Assembly (NCBI RefSeq): GCF_000264455.2
Contig: NC_017956.1
Span: 913,501 to 977,500 of the forward strand
Length of the DNA stretch: 64,000 bases
Direction: 5' to 3'
Source: Tistrella mobilis KA081020-065
GTDB lineage: Bacteria > Pseudomonadota > Alphaproteobacteria > Tistrellales > Tistrellaceae
The notes beneath the pieces are model-generated. The model ran no database searches, was not told the origin of the DNA, and worked only from the letters and a program-made list of their open reading frames with translations. Below are positions 26,469 to 35,246 of the stretch, piece after piece. Position 1 is the first letter of the stretch, and each line of letters opens with the position of its first letter. The translations under genes were made by a program, and so were the position numbers.

Positions 26469-28592
26469 ATGACAGGCGAGATGACCAGACCGAACGATGT
26501 GACGCCCATCAGGCCGACGCCGGATCAGGCGGCGGCGCTCGACGCGATCGAGGGCTTCCTGCGGGATGACGGGCTGGATGCCTTCATCCTGCGGGGCGGG
26601 GCCGGCACCGGCAAGACGGCGCTGATCGCGGCCCTGGTCGGCCGTCTGTCGGCGCGGAACCTGTCTCCGGCCCTCGTCGCCCCCACGGGGCGGGCGGCAC
26701 GGATCCTTACCCATAAGGTCGGCCGGATGGCCGGTGGTGAGGCGGCCACGGTGGTGACCATCCACCGCGCGATCTATGCCCTCGACCGGATCGAGGTGAA
26801 CGAGGAGGCCGTCTCCGAGACCGATCCCGGCCTCAGGATGATCTTTCCGCTGCGGGGCGAGGAGGCGGTCGCCCCGCTGATCGTGGTCGACGAGGCCTCG
26901 ATGGTCGGCGATCGCGAGATGCAGGGCGATCTGCTGCGCTTCGGTTCAGGCCGGTTGCTGGCGGATCTGATTGCCTTCTGCCGCATGCGGCGCCCGGGGC
27001 GCGCGGGGGACCGGCTGGCGAAACTGCTCTTCGTCGGCGACCCCGCCCAGCTGCCGCCGGTGGGGGAGGAAACCTCGCCGGCGCTCGATGCCGGTTATCT
27101 GGCCGTGACCTTCGGGCTGAAGGTCGCCGGCTTCGACCTCGCGACGGTGCTGCGCCAGGCCGAGGGCAGCGCCATCCTGGACCGCGCGACCCGGATCCGC
27201 GAGGCGCTGGCGGCCGGGCGGTTCGACACCCTCTCGCTCAGGCCCGATGCCACAGATATCGTGGAGGTGGATGCCGCCGGTGCCGTCGGGCTGATCGTCG
27301 ACGGCATCCGCGCGCGCGACCAGGTGGTGGCCGTGGTTGCCTCCAACGCCACCGCGCTCGACTATAATCGCAGTGTTCGCGAACGGCTGTGGGGGGATGC
27401 CGCCCTGCCGGTGCAGCCGGGCGACACGCTGCTGGTCAACCGCAATTCGCGCCGCTATGGCCTCAGCAATGGCGATGTGGTGAAGGTGCTCTCGGTCGAC
27501 CAGCCGGCCGAGACCGTGCCGGTGCCGCTGGCCGGCGGCCATCTCGTCACCCTGCGCTTCCGGCATGCGGTGGTGGCGCATCGCGAGGGCGACGGCACCG
27601 TCGTCCGCACCCGCTGCCTGCTGCTCGAAAACCTGCTCGACCAGCCGGGGCGCGATCTGACCCCGCTGGAACAGCGGGCCCTGCTGGTCCATTTCCGCAT
27701 CCGCCATCCGGAGCTGTCTCCGAAATCTGCGGCCTTCCGGCAGGCGATCGTCGAAGACCCCTATGTCAACGCGCTCCTGGTCAAATACGGCTATGCCATG
27801 ACCTGCCACAAGGCGCAGGGCGGGGAGTGGCAGACGGTGCTGGTCCATTTCGCCCCCGGCCGTGGCCAGCGCAACCCGGCCTTCTTCCGCTGGGCCTATA
27901 CCGCCGTCACCCGGGCGGTGGGCCGGTTGATCCTGGTCAACCCGCCCGATTTCAGCCCGGCGGATATCTGGGCGCCCGATCCGGTACCGGCGGCCACGGT
28001 GGACAACCCGGCGGAGGATCCGCGGGCGGATCCCGACTGGCATCGACTGTCCTTTCCCGCGGCCGCCGCCCCGCTGATGCAGGTCCACCGCCGGCTGCGC
28101 GCCCTCTGGGCGGCCCGGGGCATCACGATCGAAGACCTGCGGCATCTTCAATATTGCGAGCGCTACACCCTGGCCCGCGAGGGCCGGCGGGTCATGGTGC
28201 AGTATCATTACAACGGAAAGTTCCGGCCCGGCCGGGCCGGCATGGCGCCGGGTGGCGGGGATGCGGCCCTGGCAGAGGAGGCGCTTGCGGCCTTCCAAGG
28301 CTCTGCCGACGGCGCGGCTGAAGCGGAACAGCCGGCCTTCATCCGGGATTTCCTCGTCGAGCTGGATGCGGCGCTGGCGGGGACCTCCATCCAGCGTACC
28401 GGCCAGACGCCGATGCCCTATCGCTTGCGCATCGGTCTCGCCGACCGGACCCGCACGGGCGAGGTCGATGTCATCCACGATGCCCGCCAGAACTGGACGG
28501 CGGTTCAGGAAGTGGGCGGCCCGGGTGCGACCGGCGGGCTTTGCGATGAACTGCGCCGCTTGATGACCGACCGGATCGGACGCGGCGGATGA
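26469..28592 (+). CDS. RecD/Pif1-like SF1B helicase with C-terminal extension
   Basis: 707 residues. Superfamily 1B motifs occur in order: Walker A GGAGTGKT (43-50), Walker B VVDEAS (139-144), motif III GDPAQLPPVG (190-199), and the UvrD_C_2-type region MTCHKAQGGEW (444-454) with AYTAVTRA following. From about 515 an extra region of roughly 190 residues continues, with YCERYTLAREGRRVMVQYHYN in its middle; I do not recognise a catalytic motif in it. It is not RecD of RecBCD, since recB and recC are absent. The stop overlaps the next gene's start (ATGA), so the pair is translationally coupled. ATG at 26481 is an alternative start. Confidence 0.85.
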   Translation: MTGEMTRPNDVTPIRPTPDQAAALDAIEGFLRDDGLDAFILRGGAGTGKTALIAALVGRLSARNLSPALVAPTGRAARILTHKVGRMAGGEAATVVTIHRAIYALDRIEVNEEAVSETDPGLRMIFPLRGEEAVAPLIVVDEASMVGDREMQGDLLRFGSGRLLADLIAFCRMRRPGRAGDRLAKLLFVGDPAQLPPVGEETSPALDAGYLAVTFGLKVAGFDLATVLRQAEGSAILDRATRIREALAAGRFDTLSLRPDATDIVEVDAAGAVGLIVDGIRARDQVVAVVASNATALDYNRSVRERLWGDAALPVQPGDTLLVNRNSRRYGLSNGDVVKVLSVDQPAETVPVPLAGGHLVTLRFRHAVVAHREGDGTVVRTRCLLLENLLDQPGRDLTPLEQRALLVHFRIRHPELSPKSAAFRQAIVEDPYVNALLVKYGYAMTCHKAQGGEWQTVLVHFAPGRGQRNPAFFRWAYTAVTRAVGRLILVNPPDFSPADIWAPDPVPAATVDNPAEDPRADPDWHRLSFPAAAAPLMQVHRRLRALWAARGITIEDLRHLQYCERYTLAREGRRVMVQYHYNGKFRPGRAGMAPGGGDAALAEEALAAFQGSADGAAEAEQPAFIRDFLVELDAALAGTSIQRTGQTPMPYRLRIGLADRTRTGEVDVIHDARQNWTAVQEVGGPGATGGLCDELRRLMTDRIGRGG

Positions 28593-30007
28593 GCGCGCGG
28601 GAGATTTTTGCCCTGCGCCGGCAGGGCCGACATGCCGAGGCGCTGGATCTGGCGCGCCGCGCCCATGCCGGGGCGGGCGAGGGCGCCCCCGACATCTGGC
28701 TGCTGCGGGCCTATGCCTGGGTGCTCTACGACCGGATCCGACAGGCGGTGGATGCGCACGAAGCCGGGCGTCTCTCCCCCACGGCGCTTCATGCGGAGAT
28801 TTCGCCGGCCTTGCGCGAATTCTCACGCATGGCCGATCCGCTCCGGCGCGACAGCGCCTTTTCGCAGGTCCTGCGTCTGGCCGGCAAGGTTTCGGGCGTC
28901 TGGCCCGACTTCCTGGCCTTCGCCCACTGGGCCGGCATCGACGATTTCACCTGGGACGACCACAAGCCCTTCGTCGACGAGACCGGCCGCAAGCTCGATG
29001 ATCTGCGCACCCGCTTCGTCCGGGCGGTCTGTCGTGCCACGGTGGCGAAGGCCGGCGCCGAAGGCCCGGAGGCGGCATCCGTGGCCTGGGGGCGGGAGGT
29101 GCTGGACCGGGCGCTGGAGGGCGCACCCGACGATCAATGGTTGAATTATTACCGCAGCAGGTTGCACCTCGCCGATGGCGAGACCGCACCGGCGAGCCGC
29201 CGCCTGATCCCGGTGCTGCGCCGTCAGGGGCGGGCGGCCTGGGTCTGGGGTCTGCTGGGCGAGATCCTGGAAGAGGCAGGTGCGCGGGGCGATGCCCTGA
29301 TCTGCCTGATCCATGCCACCCGCCTCGCCCGCGAGGAACAGGAGCTGGGCCAGCTGCGCATCCGCCTGGCCCGGCTTCTGGCCCTCGACAGTCGCTTCGA
29401 CGAGGCGGCGGAACAGCTGCGCCAGGCGATGCGGTATCGCGAGCAGCACGGTTATCGCATCCCGCCGGACCTGGCGGCCCTCTGCGCGGCCAACTGGTTC
29501 GCCGCCGCGGTGCCGCGTGCGCCGGCCCCGGTCGATGCCGAAGCCGAGGCGCTGCTGCGCGGGCTGGAACGGGCAAATCTCGGCTACAGCCCGGGCGTGA
29601 TCGACCATGTCAACACGGCCAAGGCGTTGAGCTATGTGGCGACCGGTGCGACCAGCGGTTTCGTTCTGCCCCATGGCCGGTTTCCGGCGATCAGGACGCT
29701 GCCGCCGGGCACGGTGGTGGAGGTGGGCCATGCCGCGGCCGACGGGCCGGCGATCGACTGGCGCCCCTCTGCGGCCGACACGCTGCCGGGCTTGTGCGAG
29801 CGCTTCACCGGTGTGCTGGACCGCCAGGAGGATCAGGCCTTCGCCTTTCTGCGCGGCCCCGGGGGCGATGTCTTCGTACCGCCCGATCTTGCTGCCGGGA
29901 TCGCGGTCGGCAGCTGGCCGGGCCGGAACTGCCTTGCGATCCGGCGCACCGACAAAAAGGGCCGCACCGGCTGGCGGGCCGTGCGGCTGTCGGAGCCCGA
30001 CGCATAA
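28589..30007 (+). CDS. TPR-like protein with C-terminal cold-shock/OB-like repeats
   Basis: 472 residues, no signal peptide or membrane segment. Residues 1-330 are almost wholly helical with TPR-like spacing (for example GRHAEALDLARRAH at the start and DSRFDEAAEQLRQAMRY near 270). The end has two beta-rich stretches: about 345-380 (SYVATGATSGFVLPHGRFP) and about 406-465 (FTGVLDRQEDQAFAFLRGPG followed by DVFVPP), which have the pattern of nucleic-acid-binding cold-shock/OB folds. I know no characterised homologue. The four-base overlap with the helicase gene implies a joint complex on nucleic acid. Confidence 0.75.
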   Translation: MSAREIFALRRQGRHAEALDLARRAHAGAGEGAPDIWLLRAYAWVLYDRIRQAVDAHEAGRLSPTALHAEISPALREFSRMADPLRRDSAFSQVLRLAGKVSGVWPDFLAFAHWAGIDDFTWDDHKPFVDETGRKLDDLRTRFVRAVCRATVAKAGAEGPEAASVAWGREVLDRALEGAPDDQWLNYYRSRLHLADGETAPASRRLIPVLRRQGRAAWVWGLLGEILEEAGARGDALICLIHATRLAREEQELGQLRIRLARLLALDSRFDEAAEQLRQAMRYREQHGYRIPPDLAALCAANWFAAAVPRAPAPVDAEAEALLRGLERANLGYSPGVIDHVNTAKALSYVATGATSGFVLPHGRFPAIRTLPPGTVVEVGHAAADGPAIDWRPSAADTLPGLCERFTGVLDRQEDQAFAFLRGPGGDVFVPPDLAAGIAVGSWPGRNCLAIRRTDKKGRTGWRAVRLSEPDA

Positions 30008-30026
30008 ACCGGATCGGCCACAAACG

Positions 30027-30060
30027 AGACGGGCGGCACCCGTGAAGGTGCCGCCCGTCT
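30027..30060. terminator. Hairpin between convergent genes
   Basis: A perfect 14-bp stem (AGACGGGCGGCACC/GGTGCCGCCCGTCT) with a 6-base loop lies between the TPR gene and the convergent trcR-like gene. T runs are short on both sides, but the position suits a two-way terminator. Confidence 0.7.
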
Positions 30061-30082
30061 GAAAAGCCCGGCCGTCGACGGC

Positions 30083-30676
30083 TCAATAGTCGTCGTTGTA
30101 GCCGTGATCGTCATCCTCGTCGAACTGCATCGGTTCGGGGATCTGCTCGTTGGGGTCGCGGTTCAGCCGGCGGATGGCCAACTCGCGGTTCAGGTCGGTC
30201 TGGGTGCACAGGCCCAGCAGCACGGGATCGCGCGGCTTGATGTTGGGGCTGTTCCAGTGGGTCCGGTTGCGGACCGCGTTCACCGTCTGCTTGGTCGTGC
30301 CCAGCAGCTTGCAGACCTGGGCATCGTCGAGCTCGGGATGGTTCTTGAGCAGGAAGGCGATCGCGTCGGGCCGCTCCTGGCGCTTGGCCACGGGGGTGTA
30401 GCGCGGGCCCTTGGTCCGGCGCATCAGCGGCACGGTCGGCTCGCGCAGCTTCAGCCGCGCCGCCGGGTTGCGCTCGCAGCGCGTCACCTCTTCCGGGGTG
30501 AGCTGACCGTTCTTGATCGGATCCTGACCGACGATGCCGGTCGCGACGTCACCATCGGCGATGCCCTGAACCTCCAGCGGGTGAAGGCTGCAGAACTCGG
30601 CGATCTGGTCGAAGGTGAGGGCGGTGTTCTCGACCAGCCAGACGGCGGTGGCCTTCGGCATCAGGGGACCAGCCAT
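30083..30676 (-). CDS. DUF1013 protein, TrcR-type cell-cycle regulator
   Basis: 197 residues matching the alphaproteobacterial DUF1013 family, annotated as the cell-cycle transcriptional regulator TrcR. Key segments are MPKATAVWLVENTALTFDQI (helix near the N terminus), CSLHPLEVQGIADGDVA, DAIAFLLKNHPELDDAQVCK and LLGTTKQTVNAVRNRTHWN (helix-turn-helix-like), with an acidic tail. GAGGAG lies seven bases before the ATG. It marks the host as an alphaproteobacterium. A 178-base spacer upstream should hold its promoter. Confidence 0.9.
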   Translation of the reverse strand: MAGPLMPKATAVWLVENTALTFDQIAEFCSLHPLEVQGIADGDVATGIVGQDPIKNGQLTPEEVTRCERNPAARLKLREPTVPLMRRTKGPRYTPVAKRQERPDAIAFLLKNHPELDDAQVCKLLGTTKQTVNAVRNRTHWNSPNIKPRDPVLLGLCTQTDLNRELAIRRLNRDPNEQIPEPMQFDEDDDHGYNDDY

Positions 30677-30788
30677 GTCGCTCCTCGTTCGAACTGTTCA
30701 GGCTACCGCCTGGCAGGCACCCGCTGGGGGCTCGGGGATGGGCCCCCGGCGGCGGTCGTGCCGATGACTATAGCGAAGCCCCGGCTTT

Positions 30789-30827
30789 AAACGAAAGCCG
30801 CGCGACAGGCAAGCACCGTCGCGCGGC
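30789..30827 (-). terminator. Terminator after the quinone oxidoreductase gene
   Basis: A perfect 10-bp stem (GCCGCGCGAC/GTCGCGCGGC) with an 11-base loop is followed on the minus strand by TTTCGTTT. Confidence 0.75.
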
Positions 30828-30854
30828 CATTTTGTGTGACCCGTGGCCCGGGGG

Positions 30855-31880
30855 TCAGAGATCGGCCACCTTCAGCACGATCTTGCCGACATGGGTGCTG
30901 CCGTCCAGCCGGGCATGCGCCTCGGCCGCCCGGTCGAAGGGCACCACGCTGTCGATCACCGGGCCGACCCGGCCGGCTTCGATCAGCGGCCAGACCTTTT
31001 CCGCCAGCGCATCGGCGATCGCCGCCTTCTCGGCCACCGGCCGGGCCCTGAGGGTCGATCCGGTGACCGTCAGCCGCTTCATCATGATCGGCCGCAGGTC
31101 GACCTCGGTCTTCGGCCCCTGCAGGAAGGCGATATAGACCAGCCGGCCGTCGCGGCGCAGCAGTTGCAGGTTGCGGCCGAGATAGGGGCCGCCGACCATG
31201 TCCAGGACCACGTCGACGCCGGGATCGCCGACGGTCGCAGCCTCGACCGCTTCCTTGAAATCGGCCGTGCGATAATTGATCGCAAGCGTCGCCCCCAGCT
31301 CTTCGCAGGCCCGGCACTTGTCGTCGGACCCCGCCGTGGCATAGACCTCGGCGCCGAGTGCCGCCGCCAGCTGAATGGCGGTGGTGCCGATGCCGCTGGA
31401 TCCGCCATGGACCAGCAGACGTTCGCCCGCTTTCAGCGCGCCGCGTTCGAACACATTGGTCCAGACGGTGAAATAGGTCTCGGGCAGGGCAGCCGCCTTC
31501 ACAAGATCCAGCCCCGCCGGCACCGGCAGGCACTGTTCCTGGGGGGCCGCCACATATTCCGCATAGCCGCCGCCGGTGACCAGCGCGCAGACCCGGTCAC
31601 CCGGTTTCACCCGGGTGACGCCGTCGCCGGCCGCCACCACCACGCCCGCCACCTCCAGGCCCGGAATGTCCGAGGCGCCGGGCGGCGGGGGGTAGTTGCC
31701 CTGGCGCTGCAGCGAATCCGGTTTGTTGACGCCGGCGGCGGCAACCCGGATCAGCACCTCGCCATGGCCCGGCTGCGGGACGGGGCGCGTGCAGGGCTTC
31801 AGCACCTCGGGACCACCGGGGGCGGTGATCTCGATCGCGGTCATCGTGTCGGGTAGCGCGGTCTGGGGCAGGGCGGTCAT
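30855..31880 (-). CDS. NAD(P)H-quinone oxidoreductase, zinc-independent MDR family
   Basis: 341 residues of the PIG3/QOR branch of medium-chain dehydrogenases. AAGVNKPDSLQRQGNYPPPP near residue 50 is the family's substrate-domain signature; LVHGGSSGIGTTAIQLA (about 145-161) is the NADPH-binding loop. The cysteine pairs of zinc ADHs are lacking, which fits reduction of quinones or reactive carbonyls. ATG at 31880 with GGAGACG upstream; a second ATG about 12 codons inside is possible. It stands alone between trcR and the MBL pair. Confidence 0.9.
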   Translation of the reverse strand: MTALPQTALPDTMTAIEITAPGGPEVLKPCTRPVPQPGHGEVLIRVAAAGVNKPDSLQRQGNYPPPPGASDIPGLEVAGVVVAAGDGVTRVKPGDRVCALVTGGGYAEYVAAPQEQCLPVPAGLDLVKAAALPETYFTVWTNVFERGALKAGERLLVHGGSSGIGTTAIQLAAALGAEVYATAGSDDKCRACEELGATLAINYRTADFKEAVEAATVGDPGVDVVLDMVGGPYLGRNLQLLRRDGRLVYIAFLQGPKTEVDLRPIMMKRLTVTGSTLRARPVAEKAAIADALAEKVWPLIEAGRVGPVIDSVVPFDRAAEAHARLDGSTHVGKIVLKVADL

Positions 31881-32035
31881 GCAGGGCGTCTCCGGTCTTG
31901 TCCTGCGGTGGCGGGGCACCACCGCGGCCCCGGTCGGGCGGGGAACGGCTGTCGGGAATGATCATTCCGGTTCGCGGCCGAGCATGGACCCAAAGCCGGC
32001 CGGATGGAAGGGGGGAGGATGGGCAGGGCGGAGGC

Positions 32036-32845
32036 TCAGGGCTCCAGCACCATGCCCTCACGCGCGACCACCGTGCCCGGCCGCCGTTCGGCCACCTCGG
32101 CGGCGATGCGGTCCATCTGGTCGTCGTCATGGGCCGGGTCGTGGTGAAAGACGACATAGGTCTTCACGCCCGCCGCCTCGGCCAGACGCATGCCGGCCGA
32201 CCAGGTGGAATGGCCCCAGCCGACCCGGCTCGGATATTCCTCGTCGGTGAACATGGCGTCGTAGACCATGATGTCGGCGCCGGCCACCAGCTCGGCGATG
32301 CGCGGATCGACGCCCTCGGCCGGATGCTCGGTATCGGTGATGTAGCAGATGGAGCGGCCGTCGAATTCGACCCGATAGCCCACCGCCCGCTGCGGATGGT
32401 TCAGCAGGGCGGTGCGGATCCGGATCCCCGGATGCGGCTCCAGCACGTCGCCGGGAACGAAATCACGGAAGCTCATATCCGCCTTCATGATCTCGACCGG
32501 GACCGGAAAGACCGGGTCGCTCATCAGCGCGCACAGCAGGTCGCGCAGATTGCGCTCCGGATGCAGGTGCCCGGCCCACATCCGATAGGTATTGCGCGGA
32601 TCGAAGGCAGTGGAGAAGAACGGAAACCCGCAGATATGGTCGAAATGGGTGTGGGTCAGGAACAGGTCCGCATCCACGGGAACCCGGGTTCTCAATTCGT
32701 CGTCCAGGACGCGCAGTCCCGTGCCGGCATCGAAGATCAGGCGTCTGTCTCCGCATCGCATCTCCAGACACGACGTGTTGCCGCCATAGCGTACCGTCGA
32801 CGGGCCGGGGCAGGCGATGCTGCCGCGCACGCCCCAGAACTTCAC
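32036..32845 (-). CDS. MBL-fold metal-dependent hydrolase, copy A
   Basis: About 269 residues of a beta-lactamase-fold protein (phosphodiesterase-like branch). FWGVRGSIACPGPSTVRYGGNTSC opens the domain in two runs; THTHFDHICGFPFF holds the metal-binding HxHxDH, YITDTEH the bridging aspartate and FHHDPAHDDD the final histidine. The start is uncertain: the frame is open to an ATG at 33121, but the GTG at 32845 has AGGA eight bases upstream and matches where the paralogue begins. The paralogue is divergent, starting at 33164. Role unknown; relatives hydrolyse cyclic or linear phosphodiesters. Confidence 0.8.
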   Translation of the reverse strand: MKFWGVRGSIACPGPSTVRYGGNTSCLEMRCGDRRLIFDAGTGLRVLDDELRTRVPVDADLFLTHTHFDHICGFPFFSTAFDPRNTYRMWAGHLHPERNLRDLLCALMSDPVFPVPVEIMKADMSFRDFVPGDVLEPHPGIRIRTALLNHPQRAVGYRVEFDGRSICYITDTEHPAEGVDPRIAELVAGADIMVYDAMFTDEEYPSRVGWGHSTWSAGMRLAEAAGVKTYVVFHHDPAHDDDQMDRIAAEVAERRPGTVVAREGMVLEP

Positions 32846-33163
32846 CCAGAATTCCTGTGTCTTTGCCAATCCCTTACCCGCCGTTTCGAGCGGCCTCTCC
32901 TGTCCGACCCCGCGTGCTCTACAGGTATATGGTGACAGGGATGCGACGACGCCCCCTGCGGTTCCGGCATGGCCGGCCCGCATCGGTGCCTCTCCGGCGG
33001 TCCCTGTCCGTTCGGCCACCGCTCTCCCGGCGGTGATCCGTGCGTCTCCCGAACGGCAGTTTGCCTGCTTCGGTGGCGTGATGCAAACCGCGCACATCTT
33101 GCCCGGAACGCCGCCGCACACTACGGTTCTGAAGACGACAGGCCGATCACCACGAACAGGCGC
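32846..33163. other. Region between the two divergent MBL genes
   Basis: About 320 bases that hold the promoters of both paralogues if copy A starts at the GTG. A TATAT patch near 32927 is the only AT-rich spot. If copy A instead starts at 33121, most of this stretch is coding; its arginine/alanine/glycine-rich translation argues against that. Confidence 0.4.
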
Positions 33164-34018
33164 ATGATGACCTTTTCAGTCGCCTTCTGGGGGGTACGCG
33201 GCAGCATCGCCTGCCCCACACCCCGTCATATGCGCTATGGCGGCAACACGTCATGCGTGGCGGTGACCTGTGGGGACCGCCAGCTGATCTTCGATGCCGG
33301 CACCGGCATCCGCGAGCTGGGGCACCACATGAATCTTGCGGGCGTGCGCACGGCTACGCTGCTGCTGTCGCACACCCATTGGGACCACATCGTGGGCTTC
33401 CCCTTCTTCTCGCCCGCCTTCCGCCGCGGCAACCGGTTCGAAGTGCTGGCCGGCCATCTGATCGCGTCGGGCGGCATCCGGCGGGTCATCGACCGCCAGA
33501 TGCAGGCCCCGACCTTTCCGGTGCCGCTGGAGGCGATGAACGCCGAAATGACCTTCGACGATTTCGCCGCCGGCGATACGCTGATGCTGGGCCCCGACAT
33601 CCGGGTCCGGACCCTGCCGCTCAACCACCCCGACGGTGCTACCGGTTATCGCATCGACCATGCCGGCCGGTCTGTAGCCTACATCACCGATACCGAACAT
33701 CGCCCCGACGGGCCGGACCAGAACGTGCTGGCGCTGATGGACGGGGTGGACCTCGCCATCTATGACAGCACCTATACCGACGACGAATACCCGGCCAAGG
33801 CCGGCTGGGGGCATTCCACCTGGCAGGAAGGGGTGCGCCTCGCCCGGATGGCCGGGGCGCGCCGGCTCGCCATTTTCCATCACGACCCGGATCACGAGGA
33901 TGATTTCATGGACCGGGTGGGGGCGGCGGCCGCGGTGATGTGGCCCGGCGCGTTCGTCGCCCGCGAGGGCCTGGTGGTCGATCTGCTGACCGACAGTTTC
34001 CACGATCTGCCGCGCTGA
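33164..34018 (+). CDS. MBL-fold metal-dependent hydrolase, copy B
   Basis: 284 residues, starting MMTFSVAFWGVRGSIACPTP. The metal motif SHTHWDHIVGFPFF, the TDTEH aspartate region and FHHDPDHEDDFMD near the C terminus match copy A almost position by position, so the two arose by duplication and inversion. Two consecutive ATG codons are available at 33164 and 33167. No signal peptide: a cytoplasmic enzyme. A GC-rich hairpin (34024-34055, 13 of 14 paired) follows without a T run. Confidence 0.88.
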   Translation: MMTFSVAFWGVRGSIACPTPRHMRYGGNTSCVAVTCGDRQLIFDAGTGIRELGHHMNLAGVRTATLLLSHTHWDHIVGFPFFSPAFRRGNRFEVLAGHLIASGGIRRVIDRQMQAPTFPVPLEAMNAEMTFDDFAAGDTLMLGPDIRVRTLPLNHPDGATGYRIDHAGRSVAYITDTEHRPDGPDQNVLALMDGVDLAIYDSTYTDDEYPAKAGWGHSTWQEGVRLARMAGARRLAIFHHDPDHEDDFMDRVGAAAAVMWPGAFVAREGLVVDLLTDSFHDLPR

Positions 34019-34064
34019 CGATCACGCCCCGCCCGGCCCAAGCCGGACGGGGCGTCGTCGTCAC

Positions 34065-34119
34065 TGCGAAGTGAAGATGGGGCGGCACCCTGCGAAGTTA
34101 AGAAGATGGGGCGGCGCCC
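34065..34119. repeat. Imperfect tandem repeat, two copies
   Basis: A 26-base unit at 34065-34090 (TGCGAAGTGAAGATGGGGCG then GCACCC) recurs at 34091-34119 as 29 bases with TTAAGA inserted material near the middle. It lies in the gap after the second MBL gene. No function seen. Confidence 0.7.
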
Positions 34120-34256
34120 TGCGCCGGGCCGCACCGGCACCGCCCCGAGTGGCACGGGCAGGCGGGGAGACAGGAGGGAGCACCCGCCCATGCCGCGTCG
34201 CCGTCATGCCTGCTGCCTCGTCGCATGACGGCCACGAAAGCCTCGGCCGCCTTCGC

Positions 34257-35246
34257 TCAGCGAATGGCGACCGGGTTGATGATCGCCTGCACCGCGCCGG
34301 TGTAGCGGGGCTGGCCCAGCACGAACATGAACTCGTAGGCCTTGTCCTTCGCGAGTTCGGCCGTGTTCATGTTTTCGAGGATATAGACGCCGTTCTGGGG
34401 CAGCAGGATCTGGTGCACCTCGAACACGCCGGCACCTTCCTCGAAGGGAATGGCTTCCAGCGCCCAGCTGTCGGCGCCGATCGCGACCACGCCCTTTTCG
34501 GCCAGGTAGCGCGCGCCCTCGCGGCCGAGCCCGGGCTCGCCGCTGGAATAGCGCTTGTCGTCCTTGCCGATCAGGCTGATCCAGCCGGTGTTGAACAGCA
34601 CCACATCGCCCTTGCGGATTTCGACGCCCTGTTTCTTCGCGACCTCGTCGATCTCGGCCTTGTTGAAGGCGGTGCCTTCCTTGACGATGTCGGTCCCGTA
34701 ATGGGCGGCCATGTCCAGCAGCACGCCGCGGGTGGTGATCGGCGGCACCTTTTCGATGCCGAGCTTGGTGAGCCCGGTCATCGCGGCGAAGTCCTTGGCC
34801 TGATGGCCGTTGTAATAGGTGCCGTCGATGCCGATATGGCCAAGCCCGTCGATCTGGCTGCCGATGCCCAGCCAGCCTTCGATGATGTCGTCGTTGTAGG
34901 TGGTCTTGGTCGGCCCCAGGCTGCCGCCCTGGGTCTGGCCCGGCTGGACGACATAGATCTTGAAGCCGCGCGGCGCATAGGCCGGCGTCTTGGAATTGGT
35001 CTCGATACCCAGCGGATAGGTCTTGCCGGTCTTGATCAGCTGGGCCGCCTCGAGAACCTTCTCGGGGCTGAGATTGTTGGCGGCGCCGATCTCGTCATCC
35101 GGGCCCCATTTGGACTTGGTCCAGTCGTCGGCGGCCAGTGCGGCGCCGGCGATCAGACAGCCCATGGCCGTGGCTGCGGCGGTGCGCGCAAGGCGCCGGC
35201 CGTGCCGGCGGACGGACGCACCCGTCCCCTGACGGTTCGTGGTCAT
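34257..35246 (-). CDS. Secreted cyclase-family (kynurenine-formamidase-like) protein
   Basis: 329 residues with a signal peptide: a basic start including RRHGRRLART, a hydrophobic stretch and an ALA-ADD cleavage site near residue 38, so the product is periplasmic. The rest is the cyclase fold; SQIDGLGHIGIDGTYYNGH is the metal region, deviating from the usual HxGTHxD form, and RGVLLDMAAHYG, VVLFNTGW and SWALEAIP follow. GGGAGGAG precedes the ATG. Relatives hydrolyse amides or dehydrate cyclic substrates; this one's substrate is unknown. Confidence 0.85.
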   Translation of the reverse strand: MTTNRQGTGASVRRHGRRLARTAAATAMGCLIAGAALAADDWTKSKWGPDDEIGAANNLSPEKVLEAAQLIKTGKTYPLGIETNSKTPAYAPRGFKIYVVQPGQTQGGSLGPTKTTYNDDIIEGWLGIGSQIDGLGHIGIDGTYYNGHQAKDFAAMTGLTKLGIEKVPPITTRGVLLDMAAHYGTDIVKEGTAFNKAEIDEVAKKQGVEIRKGDVVLFNTGWISLIGKDDKRYSSGEPGLGREGARYLAEKGVVAIGADSWALEAIPFEEGAGVFEVHQILLPQNGVYILENMNTAELAKDKAYEFMFVLGQPRYTGAVQAIINPVAIR

